The notes: generated by a model from the sequence alone, not told the origin. Positions 9,051 to 16,791 are shown, counted from the stretch's first letter. The stretch: 64,000 nucleotides of DNA from Pyrinomonadaceae bacterium (GCA_036277115.1 DASUNM010000021.1:434001-498000), one strand, 5' to 3'. Made by a program: numbers and translations.

Positions 9051-9068
9051 GCCCGTCGCCCGACGGGC
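9051..9068. other. GC-rich palindrome in the gap before the export gene
   Basis: GCCCGTCG-CC-CGACGGGC forms an 8-bp perfect stem with a 2-base loop. No T-run follows, so it is a weak terminator candidate. It resembles the GCCCGAC-type palindromes at 11461-11540 and 31564-31615. Nothing else was recognised in the 8968-9126 gap apart from the GGAG at 9114-9117 serving the next gene. Confidence 0.4.
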
Positions 9069-9126
9069 GAGCAATTCGGCGTCATTGCCCGACGCCAGCA
9101 GCAAAGTTGATGTGGAGTTGAGTGTC

Positions 9127-10218
9127 ATGATGAAGAACACATCCCTCGTTTTTCTCTTCCTCTTGGTGGCTGTCCCGGCGGCCACTGCGCAAACGCAAAT
9201 CCGAGCGCGCATGACCGGCGCGCCTTCGACAGTTCAGGAAAATCAGAATTCGTCCACCCGGAATCGAACCGTTGCGCCCAATAATACGCCCCTGAATGAC
9301 GCCGGCATGGCGAACCAGCCGAAACCGGCTTGGGGCGATTCAGGTGTCCCGGTGGCTGCTCATCCGACGGTGGTCACGCCGCCACGCCCAACAAACACTC
9401 GCGACATTCCACGCGCCGCGGTGAACCAGCTGGTGAAACCGACGAGCTTGAACGTCGGTAATTCCACGACAGCGCGTCCTGCTCCGGCGACCGCGCCGAC
9501 CTCGACTTATCGAGTTGGGATTGGCGATGTGCTCGACATTCGTCTGTCGAACATGGCGACGCGCGAATCGACACTCTTTACCGTGATGAAGAACGGCGTG
9601 TTGGAGTACCCTTTGCTCGCCAAGCCACTGAATGTCGCCGGTCTGACGCCTGACGAAATCGCGCGCCGGCTGGGCGCAGAGATCAAGGTCATTCAGAACC
9701 CGCGACCATCGGTCAGTGTCCGCGACTATGCAAGTCACTTTGTCTTGATAACCGGCGCCGTGGACAACCCGGGACGCAAGGTAATGCGCCGTGAAGCGAT
9801 GCCACTCTTCACGCTGTTAGCTGAAGCTTTACCGCGTTCCGATGCCGCGACCGTAACAGTTGTCAGAAACGGCCAGGAAACAAGTCTCTCGGTGAATCGT
9901 ACCGACGAGCTGTCGATGCTGGTCATGCCCGGCGATGTTATTCGTGTTTCGCCCGCGTCCGGTCTGTTCGTTTATGTCGGTGGGGAAATAGCGGCCGCCG
10001 GTGAAAAGGAATTGCGTCAGGGGATGACACTGACGCAACTGTTGCTCGCTGCCGGTGGCGTTCGCCAGGATCGTCAATTCACCGCAAAAATATCGCGCCG
10101 CGATGGAAGCGGCTTTCTCAGATCGCAGGACCACAACCTTAAAGCCATCGAACAAGGAAAAGCGGCCGACCCGTTGCTGCAAGCCGGTGACCGAATCGAG
10201 GTCAGGTCAGGTATGTGA
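9127..10218 (+). CDS. polysaccharide export protein (Wza/SLBB type)
   Basis: This is a probable periplasmic or outer-membrane component of capsule/exopolysaccharide secretion. A signal peptide (hydrophobic to about residue 20, cut after ATA) is followed by a Thr/Pro/Asn-rich linker to about residue 130. Next come a Poly_export domain (YRVGIGDVLDIRLSN through TPDEIARRLGAEI) and two SLBB-like folds (VLITGAVDNPGRKVMRREAMPL; FVYVGGEIAAAGEKELRQGMTLTQLLLAAGG). There is no lipobox cysteine, unlike classical Wza. The ATG at 9127 is preferred over an upstream TTG at 9085 because GGAG lies 9 bases before it and it gives a clean signal peptide. A strong terminator follows. No polymerase or glycosyltransferase gene is adjacent. 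Confidence 0.85.
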   Translation: MMKNTSLVFLFLLVAVPAATAQTQIRARMTGAPSTVQENQNSSTRNRTVAPNNTPLNDAGMANQPKPAWGDSGVPVAAHPTVVTPPRPTNTRDIPRAAVNQLVKPTSLNVGNSTTARPAPATAPTSTYRVGIGDVLDIRLSNMATRESTLFTVMKNGVLEYPLLAKPLNVAGLTPDEIARRLGAEIKVIQNPRPSVSVRDYASHFVLITGAVDNPGRKVMRREAMPLFTLLAEALPRSDAATVTVVRNGQETSLSVNRTDELSMLVMPGDVIRVSPASGLFVYVGGEIAAAGEKELRQGMTLTQLLLAAGGVRQDRQFTAKISRRDGSGFLRSQDHNLKAIEQGKAADPLLQAGDRIEVRSGM

Positions 10219-10248
10219 TAATCTCTGCCGCATGAGACGCGGATGACG

Positions 10249-10279
10249 AAGGGCGGTGCGTACGCGTGCCGCCCTTTTT
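10249..10279 (+). terminator. intrinsic terminator after the polysaccharide export gene
   Basis: AGGGCGG and CCGCCCT pair around a TGCGTACGCGTG interior, followed by TTTTTCTTTG. It sits 30 bases after the stop at 10218 and isolates that gene from the next pair. Confidence 0.8.
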
Positions 10280-10299
10280 CTTTGTCTAAATAGCAGAAC

Positions 10300-10749
10300 A
10301 TGAATCTCTTTTCACGTGCGGGCCTGGTTAATTTGCTAATCGGCAAATCGATCGTCGAAGCACTACTGGTCACAACGGTTGCCGCAGGCTTCTATCTTTC
10401 AACGACGAACCCGAGCCTGCGCGGCTGGTTGGATTCTGCAGACGCAAACACGATTTCCGGGTGGGCAGTTGACGATGACAATCCGGGCCGGCGCGTGGAA
10501 GTACAACTCTTCATCGACGATCAATTTATCGAACAACGCACGGCCGCTGAGTTGCGGCCAGACGTCCGCCAAGCAGGACGAGCTACGGATGGCTCGCACG
10601 GTTTCATTTTTAGAACGCCGGCGCTGCCGCCGGGCGAACACGAAGCCCGCGTCTATCTGCTCCATCGCGGCGCCTCGCCGGCGCGGAGAACACTCCAGAT
10701 AATCGGAAAGCCTTTGCGCTTTACAGTCCATTCCGCACCCGTTCAATGA
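10300..10749 (+). CDS. membrane-anchored protein of unknown function with a GWA-type module
   Basis: The 149 residues start with a probable transmembrane segment (about 12-34, LLIGKSIVEALLVTTVAAGF). The remainder is a single predicted extracytoplasmic beta-rich domain with SGWAVDDDNPGRRVEVQLFID and DGSHGFIFRTPALPPGEHEARVY. The GWA...DG.HGF pattern resembles modules attached to glycosyltransferases and surface proteins in other bacteria, but I cannot name a family. Its TGA overlaps the next start by 4 bases (ATGA), so the two proteins are probably co-translated. The upstream terminator at 10249-10279 separates it from the export gene. Confidence 0.65.
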   Translation: MNLFSRAGLVNLLIGKSIVEALLVTTVAAGFYLSTTNPSLRGWLDSADANTISGWAVDDDNPGRRVEVQLFIDDQFIEQRTAAELRPDVRQAGRATDGSHGFIFRTPALPPGEHEARVYLLHRGASPARRTLQIIGKPLRFTVHSAPVQ

Positions 10750-11453
10750 ACGATTCAACCTCACCGCCGGATATTTCGAGCGTGCCTCAAGCGGCGGCGC
10801 TGCCGGATCGGACGCTCGCCATTTGGGAGCTCGCCTCTGTCGCTTCTTCAGTCGTAATTGCGGAATGGATGGCTGCTTCTGCCGCAGGCTTCAGCAAAGC
10901 GGTTATCGCAGTGCCGGTGATCTTTGGGGCTCTGTTGATGTTCGTGTCGCACCGCGTCCGGCGTGAAAGCCTGCGCGACGTCGGCTTTCGATTCGACAAT
11001 TTTTTCCCGGCACTTTATCTGTTGGCGGTGCCGGTCCTCTTGGTGGCCGGTGCCTGCCTGTTAGTTGCGTGGATGACGGGTTCGTCGATTAGTTTCCTGC
11101 GATGGCATCCGAATCGAAATTTGGGGCTCCAGCTCGCAATTGGATTTGCCTGGGCCCTGGCGCAACAATACGTACTCCAGGGCTTCTTCAACCGGCGCGC
11201 AATGATTGCGCTCGGCCGTGGCTGGCTTAGCGTTTCGCTCGTGGCCGTTATCTTTGGTCTGCTGCACCTTCCCAATCCATGGATCACGCTGATTACTTTT
11301 ATCGCAGGCGGAATTTGGGCCGCGGTCTATCAGCGCGCCCCGAACCTCTTTGCTTTGGCTGTCACGCATTCGGTGATGACGTGGTTTATTGTCTCGACAC
11401 TGCCGGCGTCGATGCTTCGGCACTTACGTGTCGGTTTGGGGTATTTCGGCTAG
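10746..11453 (+). CDS. CPBP-type intramembrane protein with QQ in place of the catalytic EE
   Basis: This 235-residue polytopic protein has about seven hydrophobic segments. It has the layout of CPBP/ABI membrane proteases: motif 1 region WALAQQYVLQGFFNRR, motif 2 VIFGLLHLPNP and motif 3 HSVMTW. The family normally has EExxxR in motif 1; here both glutamates are Gln while the arginine and both histidines remain. It may therefore be non-proteolytic or use a different chemistry. It shares an ATGA overlap with the preceding gene, which suggests a functional pair. The substrate is unknown. Confidence 0.75.
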   Translation: MNDSTSPPDISSVPQAAALPDRTLAIWELASVASSVVIAEWMAASAAGFSKAVIAVPVIFGALLMFVSHRVRRESLRDVGFRFDNFFPALYLLAVPVLLVAGACLLVAWMTGSSISFLRWHPNRNLGLQLAIGFAWALAQQYVLQGFFNRRAMIALGRGWLSVSLVAVIFGLLHLPNPWITLITFIAGGIWAAVYQRAPNLFALAVTHSVMTWFIVSTLPASMLRHLRVGLGYFG

Positions 11454-11460
11454 GAAAGAT

Positions 11461-11540
11461 GGGGCATTAGCCCGTCTGTCAGGGAGAGCTCCAACTGTGC
11501 GACTTACTGAGCCCTCCCTGACGGTCGGGCTAGTGCCCCG
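11461..11540. repeat. AGCCCGAC / GTCAGGGAG long inverted repeat
   Basis: Arms of about 31 bases (11461-11491 and 11509-11540) pair with only a few mismatches, including GGGGCAYTAGCCCG and GTCAGGGAG. The loop is about 17 bases. It begins 8 bases after the CPBP gene stop and precedes the RNase P promoter, and could act as a transcript end, though no T-run follows directly. Confidence 0.8.
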
Positions 11541-11595
11541 ACCCCCGCCGTGCGTAACGCTTAGTTTTTTCGTCTGTGCGTGTTGAACAATGGTT

Positions 11596-11604
11596 TGCTA
11601 TAAT
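11596..11604 (+). promoter_or_regulatory. extended -10 promoter of RNase P RNA
   Basis: TGCTATAAT is a perfect extended -10 (TGnTATAAT), ending 15 bases before the first base of the P1 helix. There is no good -35 at 16-18 bases, as is common for extended -10 promoters. Confidence 0.65.
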
Positions 11605-11655
11605 CATCGAGCCTTGCATGAGAGCAGGTCGGGCGGTCGCTGCTTCGGTTTCAAA

Positions 11656-11687
11656 GTCTGATTTCAGATCTAAGATTTGAATCAGAC
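11656..11687. repeat. palindromic insert in RNase P helix P3
   Basis: GTCTGATT (11656-11663) pairs with AATCAGAC (11680-11687) around AGATCT-type words. It lies inside the stem formed by CTTCGGTT and AATCGAAG, which I assign to P3. It lengthens that helix rather than disrupting the core. Confidence 0.75.
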
Positions 11688-11831
11688 GCGAATCGAAGGA
11701 GAGGAAAGTCCGAACACCAGAGGGCAGCGAGCCCGCTAACGGCGGGGCGGCAGCTTCGGATTCAAGAATTCATTCAAGATTCCAAAGCTGACCGACGACA
11801 AGTGCAACAGAAAACAGACCAGCCGGCGGCA

Positions 11832-11861
11832 AGTCAGATTTTGAGATCTCAGATCTGAGTC
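11832..11861. repeat. GATCTSA-word palindrome in RNase P RNA
   Basis: TGAGATCTCA (11842-11851) is a perfect 10-base palindrome flanked by AGATT and AGATCTGAG words. It sits between two conserved core segments, so it is a peripheral hairpin extension. Confidence 0.7.
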
Positions 11862-12001
11862 CGCAGGTGATGGGTGAAACGGTGCGGCCGAAAGGCTAAT
11901 CTCAGGTTTCCGATTTGAGAGAGTAAGAGCGCACCGGCGCGTGTGGTGACATGCGCGGCCAGGCAAACTCCTCGCGGTGCAAGACCAAATAGGGAAGCAT
12001 T

Positions 12002-12033
12002 TGAGATTTCAGATCTCAGATCTGAGATTTCAG
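12002..12033. repeat. GATCTSA heptad-word hairpin in RNase P RNA
   Basis: TCAGATCT and AGATCTGA (12009-12016, 12018-12025) pair perfectly around one base. The outer GAGATT and GATTTC continue the stem imperfectly. Read linearly it is an array of 7-base words: GAGATTT, CAGATCT, CAGATCT, GAGATTT. Confidence 0.8.
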
Positions 12034-12113
12034 TGGGGTTGCCCGCCCAAGGCTTCCGGGTAGGTCGCTGGATCCAATCGGCAACGGTTGGGCTAGAGGA
12101 ATGATCGCCCTTC

Positions 12114-12161
12114 CGCTTTCAGATTTGAGATCTCAGATCTGAAATTTCAAATCTGAAAGCG
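12114..12161. repeat. long GATCTSA-word hairpin near the RNase P 3' end
   Basis: A perfect 15-bp stem (12114-12128 with 12147-12161; CGCTTTCAGATTTGA on the left) encloses GATCTCAGATCTGAAAT. It is the longest of the RNase P inserts and shares its words with the others. Confidence 0.85.
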
Positions 12162-12294
12162 GGAGACAGAATTCGGCTTACAGACTTGCTCTCATTGCAT
12201 CGGCATTTTCCTCGTACTGCTTTGTTTGCTTCTTATCGTCTGAGTGCGGCTATTTCCGAGTTCGATCAGCCTGGAATGAAGGAGCCCCCAACCA

Positions 12295-12537
12295 ATGGCC
12301 AATCGCAAAGGCGTTTTCATCGGAGCTTATGTCCCAAGCGATCTGAAAGAATCCCTGCGGCGCAAAGCCGCCGCAGAGCATCGCACGTTGTCGCAGGAAA
12401 TTACTCGAATCCTGACAGAGGCTGTGCATGGTCGCGGTTTGCCGGCGGGCAGCATCGACAGGCGCGCGCCAAATTCGCCGTCGCGCCGGCGCGCGGTCGA
12501 TCCATATCCGCGCAGGCGAAAAGACGACTTGCCGTGA
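12295..12537 (+). CDS. ribbon-helix-helix DNA-binding protein
   Basis: This 80-residue protein has an Arc/FitA-like ribbon-helix-helix fold at 6-45 (GVFIGAYVPSDLKESLRRKAAA begins it, then RTLSQEITRILTEAV). A basic, Arg/Pro-rich tail (SRRRAVDPYPRRRK) follows. GGAG at 12281-12284 lies 10 bases before the ATG. Such proteins are often antitoxins, but no toxin gene adjoins it: the next gene encodes a zinc-ribbon membrane protein. A stand-alone transcriptional regulator is equally possible. Confidence 0.8.
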   Translation: MANRKGVFIGAYVPSDLKESLRRKAAAEHRTLSQEITRILTEAVHGRGLPAGSIDRRAPNSPSRRRAVDPYPRRRKDDLP

Positions 12538-12583
12538 CTTAGTGCCTTTCGGTTAGTTCCCGTAACGGCGGTAAAAAAATCAA

Positions 12584-12877
12584 TTGAAAATCCTGCTCGT
12601 CGTCGGCGTCCTGCTCGTTCTCGCGTTAGTGCTGTATCGAGTGCTTCGTCCGGTTATCACTATCGCGCGACAATTCCTCAAGACGATTCGGCACTTTCAA
12701 CAAGTCGCCAGCCCGCCCGCCCGGCCAGGCAATGCCGCCGAGAAACTCGTCAAATGCGAAACGTGTGGTGTCTGGACCCCGGAAGGCAGGACATTGAGCA
12801 GCGGCTCGCTCGCTTATTGCTCACGCGAATGTTTGAAGCGTGCCGGCACGTCTCGACGCACGAACACGGCGGCCTAA
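12584..12877 (+). CDS. small membrane-anchored zinc-ribbon protein (PP0621-like)
   Basis: These 97 residues start with a TTG codon: one transmembrane helix (about 3-22, LLVVGVLLVLALVLYRVL), a linker, then a treble-clef-like metal site CETCG...YCSREC (about 58-83) with four cysteines. The arrangement (TM helix plus C-terminal CxxC...CxxxC) resembles PP0621-family proteins of unknown function. Its stop overlaps the convergent MFS gene by 4 bases. Confidence 0.6.
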   Translation: MKILLVVGVLLVLALVLYRVLRPVITIARQFLKTIRHFQQVASPPARPGNAAEKLVKCETCGVWTPEGRTLSSGSLAYCSRECLKRAGTSRRTNTAA

Positions 12878-14259
12878 CTTTGGGTTTCCGCCGCCTCTTC
12901 AGGCAGGAGGTTTCCGGCTTCGTGTATTGCCCGGTCAGTGTCAGTGAAGATCAGAATCAACAGGCCAATCACAAAGAAGACGATTAGAAGGAGAATGGCC
13001 TGGCGATAGGAACCCGTCTGGTTGACTACGATCGTGAACATTCCCATGCCCATCCACGAAGCGCGCTCGGAGATTTCATAAAGTCCGAAAAACGAAGCTT
13101 CGCGTCCCGGCGGAATCATGCGTGAGTACAGGCCGCGTGAAAGGGCTTGCGTGCCTCCCAACACTACGGCGATGAACGCTGCCATCCACCAGGCCTGCGT
13201 CGTGGTCTGCAAAAATCCATAGGCGTAGATGACGACGCCCGACCAGATCACGAGCGAGGCCATGATTGCCTTTTTAGTGCCGATGAAGGCGGCGATACGT
13301 TCGAACAGCAGCGCCCCGAATATGGCCATGAATTGAACCAACAGGAAGATGCCGAGCAGAAATGCCGGGTTGGCCTCCAGGCCGCGCGCGACGAACAATT
13401 CCTGAGCGAGAAAAACACCGGCCATGCCGATGATTGTCTGCACGCCGTCGATAAAAAACAGATAGGCAATCAGGTAACGGAACGTGTGCCGCAGCCGCCG
13501 TAGCTCGCGAAAAGTCTGGCCCAGTTCAGAAAAACCAATCGTTAGGTAGGACTTGCCCGGCGGGAGCCGGCGCGCCGCATTGTGTGATCGCAGCAGGCTA
13601 AATGTCAGTAACGCAAAGCTGCCCCACCAAATACCGGCGGACAGCAGCGAGATGCGGACGGCCGTCGCCTCGGAGATTCCTATCCGCGGAGCGATGACGC
13701 CGATGAAGACTGAGTTCATCGCCAGCAGAAGTCCACCACCGAGATAGCCGAGCGCGAAACCTCGACTCGAAATTTTGTCGCGCCGGTCCTCAGTGCAGAT
13801 TTGTGGGAGGTAAGAGTTGTAGATCACGATGGCCGCGTTGAAGCCCAGCATCGCGATGATGAAGAGCAGTCCACCGAGAAGGTATCTCCCGTTAGCGACG
13901 AAATACATGAGGCATGTCGCTCCTGCGCCCGCATAACAGAAGAAGATCAGGAGACGCTTTTTCAGGCTCGAGTAATCAGCGATCGCCCCCAGCAAGGGCA
14001 GAAGAAAAATCTGCATGAGCACTGCCAACGTAATGCAAAGCGGGTAAAAGGATTTCGCTGAGATGGAAAAGAACGAACCTAAGCTGATCGCGATGCCGTT
14101 CTCGCCAACCGCCTGCTGCACTACATAAGTCAGATATTGTCCGTAAAGCGCTCCCACCACCGTTGTGTAGAAGGCGGAGTTCGCCCAGTCATACATCATC
14201 CAACCGACAATCTCACGCGGATTGTTCTTTTCAAGTAGGGCGCTTTGGGTTTTAGACAT
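12874..14259 (-). CDS. MFS transporter, UMF1 / Atg22-like family
   Basis: This 461-residue polytopic protein has about twelve hydrophobic segments. The N-terminal signature GWMMYDWANSAFYTTVV is characteristic of the UMF1 (Atg22-like) branch of the major facilitator superfamily. The RGLYSRMIPPGREASFFGLYEISERASWMG segment before the last helices is also typical. Substrates of bacterial members are mostly unknown; amino-acid efflux is suggested only by the yeast relative. Its start is 14 bases after the stop of the metalloenzyme gene upstream, so the two are probably co-transcribed. Confidence 0.88.
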   Translation of the reverse strand: MSKTQSALLEKNNPREIVGWMMYDWANSAFYTTVVGALYGQYLTYVVQQAVGENGIAISLGSFFSISAKSFYPLCITLAVLMQIFLLPLLGAIADYSSLKKRLLIFFCYAGAGATCLMYFVANGRYLLGGLLFIIAMLGFNAAIVIYNSYLPQICTEDRRDKISSRGFALGYLGGGLLLAMNSVFIGVIAPRIGISEATAVRISLLSAGIWWGSFALLTFSLLRSHNAARRLPPGKSYLTIGFSELGQTFRELRRLRHTFRYLIAYLFFIDGVQTIIGMAGVFLAQELFVARGLEANPAFLLGIFLLVQFMAIFGALLFERIAAFIGTKKAIMASLVIWSGVVIYAYGFLQTTTQAWWMAAFIAVVLGGTQALSRGLYSRMIPPGREASFFGLYEISERASWMGMGMFTIVVNQTGSYRQAILLLIVFFVIGLLILIFTDTDRAIHEAGNLLPEEAAETQS

Positions 14260-14273
14260 TCGCGGTTGCGCTC

Positions 14274-15257
14274 TTAATCTGGCTTAGCTCCATCTCCGCA
14301 AGCAGAGAGGGGGTTGGGGGGAGAGGTTGGCGGCTGCGCAACCCCACCCCAAGCCCTCCCCGCTTGCGGGGAGGGGCTATCGGTTAACGAGCCCACAATC
14401 GCCGGCGTTATGTCCGCGAGCGAGGTGATGCGTGCCGAAATGCATTCCTTGTTGGCGCCCCAAAAGATTGTCGGGACGGCGTTGAGCGTGTGGCTCTTTG
14501 TCGATAGGTCTTCAATGTTGCCGTGATCGCTCGTCAGGATAATGGTCGTCGTCTGTAAATCCAGTTGTCCAATGAGACGGCGAATCATCCGGGCCAGATT
14601 CTGCAGTACGAGCCTCGCCGAAGTCATGTCCTGAGCGTGGCCGACCTTGTCGGTGATGAAGTATTCGAAAAGTGTAAATCGATGGTCCGCGACGACGGAT
14701 GCGAGAACGTCGGCTGCTTGTTCGGGCGTGCGAGGTTCAACGTCTTCGCCGCGTTCGAGTAGTTGGCCGTTAGTGAAGTCCTGGTACACCGCGCGGCCGG
14801 CCCTCAGGTCATCGACGGTATTGAAACTCAGGCCGGCTGCTTCGACTGCAGCCGTCGTCGCTGAGATCCATCGTGGACGACTCTCGAAGAAACGCCTGGT
14901 ATAAGTGTTTGCGAAAGTAATCGGAGCGACTCCCGCGCGCTTTAGCTGCAAGAAAATCGAATGCTCACGAATTATTTCAAGCAGCGCGGCGTTCGGAAAG
15001 CCCTGCTTGTGGTGGCCTATCGCTGCCGGCGCGTTAATCCCTGTGAGGATCGTCGTTTGACCGGACGCGCTTTGCGGTCGGCCTTCTACGCCTAACCGCG
15101 AGTCGGTCTCAACTAAGACGCCGTCGAACGGAATTCGCGCCTGTTCGTCTTGAAAAATCGCCAACGGCTCAGCATCCGGCAACCCATCGAGCGGGTTGTG
15201 CGGCCCGCGCGTGCCGATGCCGAGTCCGTCAATGAAGAAGAGCAGAACATTTTCCAT
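14274..15257 (-). CDS. iPGM/alkaline-phosphatase-superfamily metalloenzyme
   Basis: This 327-residue predicted two-metal hydrolase or mutase has FFIDGLGIG (first metal Asp, about residues 7-15), SGQTTILTG with a candidate nucleophile Thr, DKVGHAQDM, TSDHGNIEDLS and SHTLNAVPTIFWG. The last two match the metal motifs of cofactor-independent phosphoglycerate mutases and phosphopentomutases, but the protein is shorter than iPGM and the substrate cannot be assigned. The last 33 or so residues (after AIVGSL) are encoded by a GC-rich repeat and are Pro/Gly/Ser-rich, an acquired tail. The start codon lies inside another repeat (ATGGAAAATG word). Confidence 0.75.
   Translation of the reverse strand: MENVLLFFIDGLGIGTRGPHNPLDGLPDAEPLAIFQDEQARIPFDGVLVETDSRLGVEGRPQSASGQTTILTGINAPAAIGHHKQGFPNAALLEIIREHSIFLQLKRAGVAPITFANTYTRRFFESRPRWISATTAAVEAAGLSFNTVDDLRAGRAVYQDFTNGQLLERGEDVEPRTPEQAADVLASVVADHRFTLFEYFITDKVGHAQDMTSARLVLQNLARMIRRLIGQLDLQTTTIILTSDHGNIEDLSTKSHTLNAVPTIFWGANKECISARITSLADITPAIVGSLTDSPSPQAGRAWGGVAQPPTSPPNPLSACGDGAKPD
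14287..14376. repeat. CCCTCCCCGC palindromic repeat in the 3' end of a gene
   Basis: Arms of about 30 bases (14293-14330 and 14338-14370), with GCAAGC/GCTTGC and GGTTGGGG/CCCCAAG, pair imperfectly. Inside lies a perfect hairpin, CCCTCCCCGC-TTG-CGGGGAGGG. It is read through in frame by the metalloenzyme gene and gives its C-terminal tail. A shorter relative is at 29852-29872. Confidence 0.75.
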
Positions 15258-15361
15258 TTGTCATTTCACATTTTCCATTTGCCATTCCCGAATCGCGGGC
15301 ACTCGCGCCCAGCCGATTAGAAATGAGAAAATATTAAATGCCAAATGAGAAATGGAAAATA
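15248..15361. repeat. CATTTNN heptad-word hairpin
   Basis: The left arm (15248-15287) is CATTTTC, CATTTGT, CATTTCA, CATTTTC, CATTTGC. The right arm (15320-15361) mirrors it with GAAATGA, CAAATGA, GAAATGG. The centre contains CCCGAATCGCGGGC. The metalloenzyme ATG (15257, minus) is part of the first word, and the other end lies 3 bases from the stop of the sigma-54 activator gene. A second copy of the family is at 20942-21058. Confidence 0.88.
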
Positions 15362-15364
15362 CTC

Positions 15365-16750
15365 CTATCTTTCTTCTTCCTGAAGAAGTCCCTTGGCCCG
15401 ATACGCATTTAATTTGTTGTGCAGCGTCTTTAAGCTGATGCCGAGCATCTCCGCCGCCCGCGTCTTGTTATTGCCCGTCTTGTCGAGCGTGCGCAGAATC
15501 ATGTGGCGCTCAATTTCATCCAGGGGCGTGCCCACCGGAAACGTAACCGTATCTTCGGACCGTAACCGCTGCCGCTGATCAAACGGATATGGCGTGAAAT
15601 GATGCCGCTCGATTTGTTCACCCGAGCAAATCACGACGGCACGCTCGATGACGTTGCGCAGCTCGCGGACGTTACCGGGCCACGAATGAAATTGTAGAGC
15701 GTCGAGTGCCGCCGGGCTAATGAATCGCGCCGGTCGATCATGTTTGGCGGCCAGCCGCGTCACGAGATGTTGCACCAGAAGCGGCAGATCTTCGAGCCGT
15801 TCAGCCAAACGCGGCAGATGAATCGTGATTACGTTCAAACGGTACAGCAGGTCTTCACGCAGCGTCCGATCACGAACAGCTGTATGCGGGTCGCGGTTGG
15901 TCGCAGCAAGAATGCGAACATCAACCGAGATGTCCTTTCGACTACCAAGCCGATGCAGGACGCGTTCTTCAATCACACGGAGCAGCTTTGCCTGCAGTAG
16001 TGTCGGCATTTCGCCGATTTCATCGAGCAGGAGGGTGCCGGTGTTTGCCAGCTCGAAACAACCGTGTCGCCGCGCCACCGCGCCGGTGAAAGCTCCTTTT
16101 TCGTGGCCGAACAACTCAGACTCCATCAACGTGTCCGGAATGGCCGAGCAGTTTATGGCGAGAAACGGTGCATCGCGCCGCGGACTCAAATTGTGAATTG
16201 TCCGGGCCACCAACTCTTTGCCCGTGCCGGATTCGCCTGTGATCAGCACCGAAGCCGACGACGACGCAACCTGTTCGATCAAGCGATAAACCTGCTGCAT
16301 CGCTTCGGAACTGCCGACCAGTTCTCCGAACGCGCCCCGGTCGCGCAATTCTCGTCTTAGTAACTCGTTTTCGCGTCGTGCTTCAGCGAGTTCCACCGCG
16401 CGCTCGAGCACCGGCGTCAGTTTCTCGACTTCGACTGGCTTGTTGAAATAATGGTAGGCGCCCTCATCCTGAATCGCGCGCAGCGCGGTTTCCACCGAAC
16501 TGGCTTCGCCCGCCACAATTATCGGCGTGTGCGGGTGGTTGACGCGGATTTCGCGCAGGGCCGCGAATGCCTCACCGTCGGTCGGAATGGTGTCGGTGAT
16601 GATTACCGAGGGCGAAAATGTCTCGGCGACTTTGATGCCGGAAGCGTTGTTTGGTTCGGCGAGGACTTCGTAACCAAGCACCTTCAACTGATCGCGCAAA
16701 GCATGCGAAGAGTTTCGGTCGCTGTCGATGATGAGCACGCGGCCTTTCAT
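15365..16750 (-). CDS. NtrC-family sigma-54-dependent response regulator
   Basis: This 461-residue activator has an N-terminal receiver domain (acidic Asp9/Asp11, phosphoacceptor Asp53, Lys104), a AAA+ domain with Walker A GESGTGKE (172-179), intact GAFTGA (219-224) that contacts sigma-54, and a Fis-type C-terminal HTH (NKTRAAEMLGISLKTLHNKL). It should open promoters used by the RpoN encoded at 5174-6775. No sensor kinase gene adjoins it, so its partner is unknown. The ATG at 16750 is preferred over a TTG at 16774 because the receiver fold begins directly with KGRVLIIDSD. Confidence 0.92.
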   Translation of the reverse strand: MKGRVLIIDSDRNSSHALRDQLKVLGYEVLAEPNNASGIKVAETFSPSVIITDTIPTDGEAFAALREIRVNHPHTPIIVAGEASSVETALRAIQDEGAYHYFNKPVEVEKLTPVLERAVELAEARRENELLRRELRDRGAFGELVGSSEAMQQVYRLIEQVASSSASVLITGESGTGKELVARTIHNLSPRRDAPFLAINCSAIPDTLMESELFGHEKGAFTGAVARRHGCFELANTGTLLLDEIGEMPTLLQAKLLRVIEERVLHRLGSRKDISVDVRILAATNRDPHTAVRDRTLREDLLYRLNVITIHLPRLAERLEDLPLLVQHLVTRLAAKHDRPARFISPAALDALQFHSWPGNVRELRNVIERAVVICSGEQIERHHFTPYPFDQRQRLRSEDTVTFPVGTPLDEIERHMILRTLDKTGNNKTRAAEMLGISLKTLHNKLNAYRAKGLLQEEER

Positions 16751-16791
16751 CCGCCTCAGTTTAGCACAGCGCAAATGACGGGCCGTCGAGG

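Larger units (their letters stand above)
11620..12193 (+). ncRNA. rnpB: RNase P RNA (bacterial type A), expanded
   Basis: This is the catalytic RNA that matures the 5' ends of tRNAs. P1 pairs GAGAGCAGGTC (11620-11630) with GACTTGCTCTC (12183-12193). Conserved regions are in order: GAGGAAAGTCCGAACA (11701-11716), AACAGAAAACAGACC (11806-11820), GGTGAAACGGTGCGG (11873-11887), AGAGCGCACC (11926-11935), GCAAGACCAAATAGG (11979-11993) and AGACAGAATTCGGCTTACAG (12164-12183). At 574 bases it is much longer than the usual 350-400, because several peripheral helices are extended by GATCTSA-word palindromes (separate entries). The core appears intact, so it should be functional. Confidence 0.96.

Noticed and set aside
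11454-12294. tRNA or riboswitch in the long gene-free stretch
   Set aside because: Apart from the palindrome and RNase P RNA no tRNA cloverleaf or known aptamer core is visible. The conserved motifs match RNase P throughout.
12295-12877. Toxin-antitoxin pair formed by the RHH protein and its neighbour
   Set aside because: The downstream product is a membrane-anchored four-cysteine zinc-ribbon protein on its own start, 46 bases away, without toxin features.
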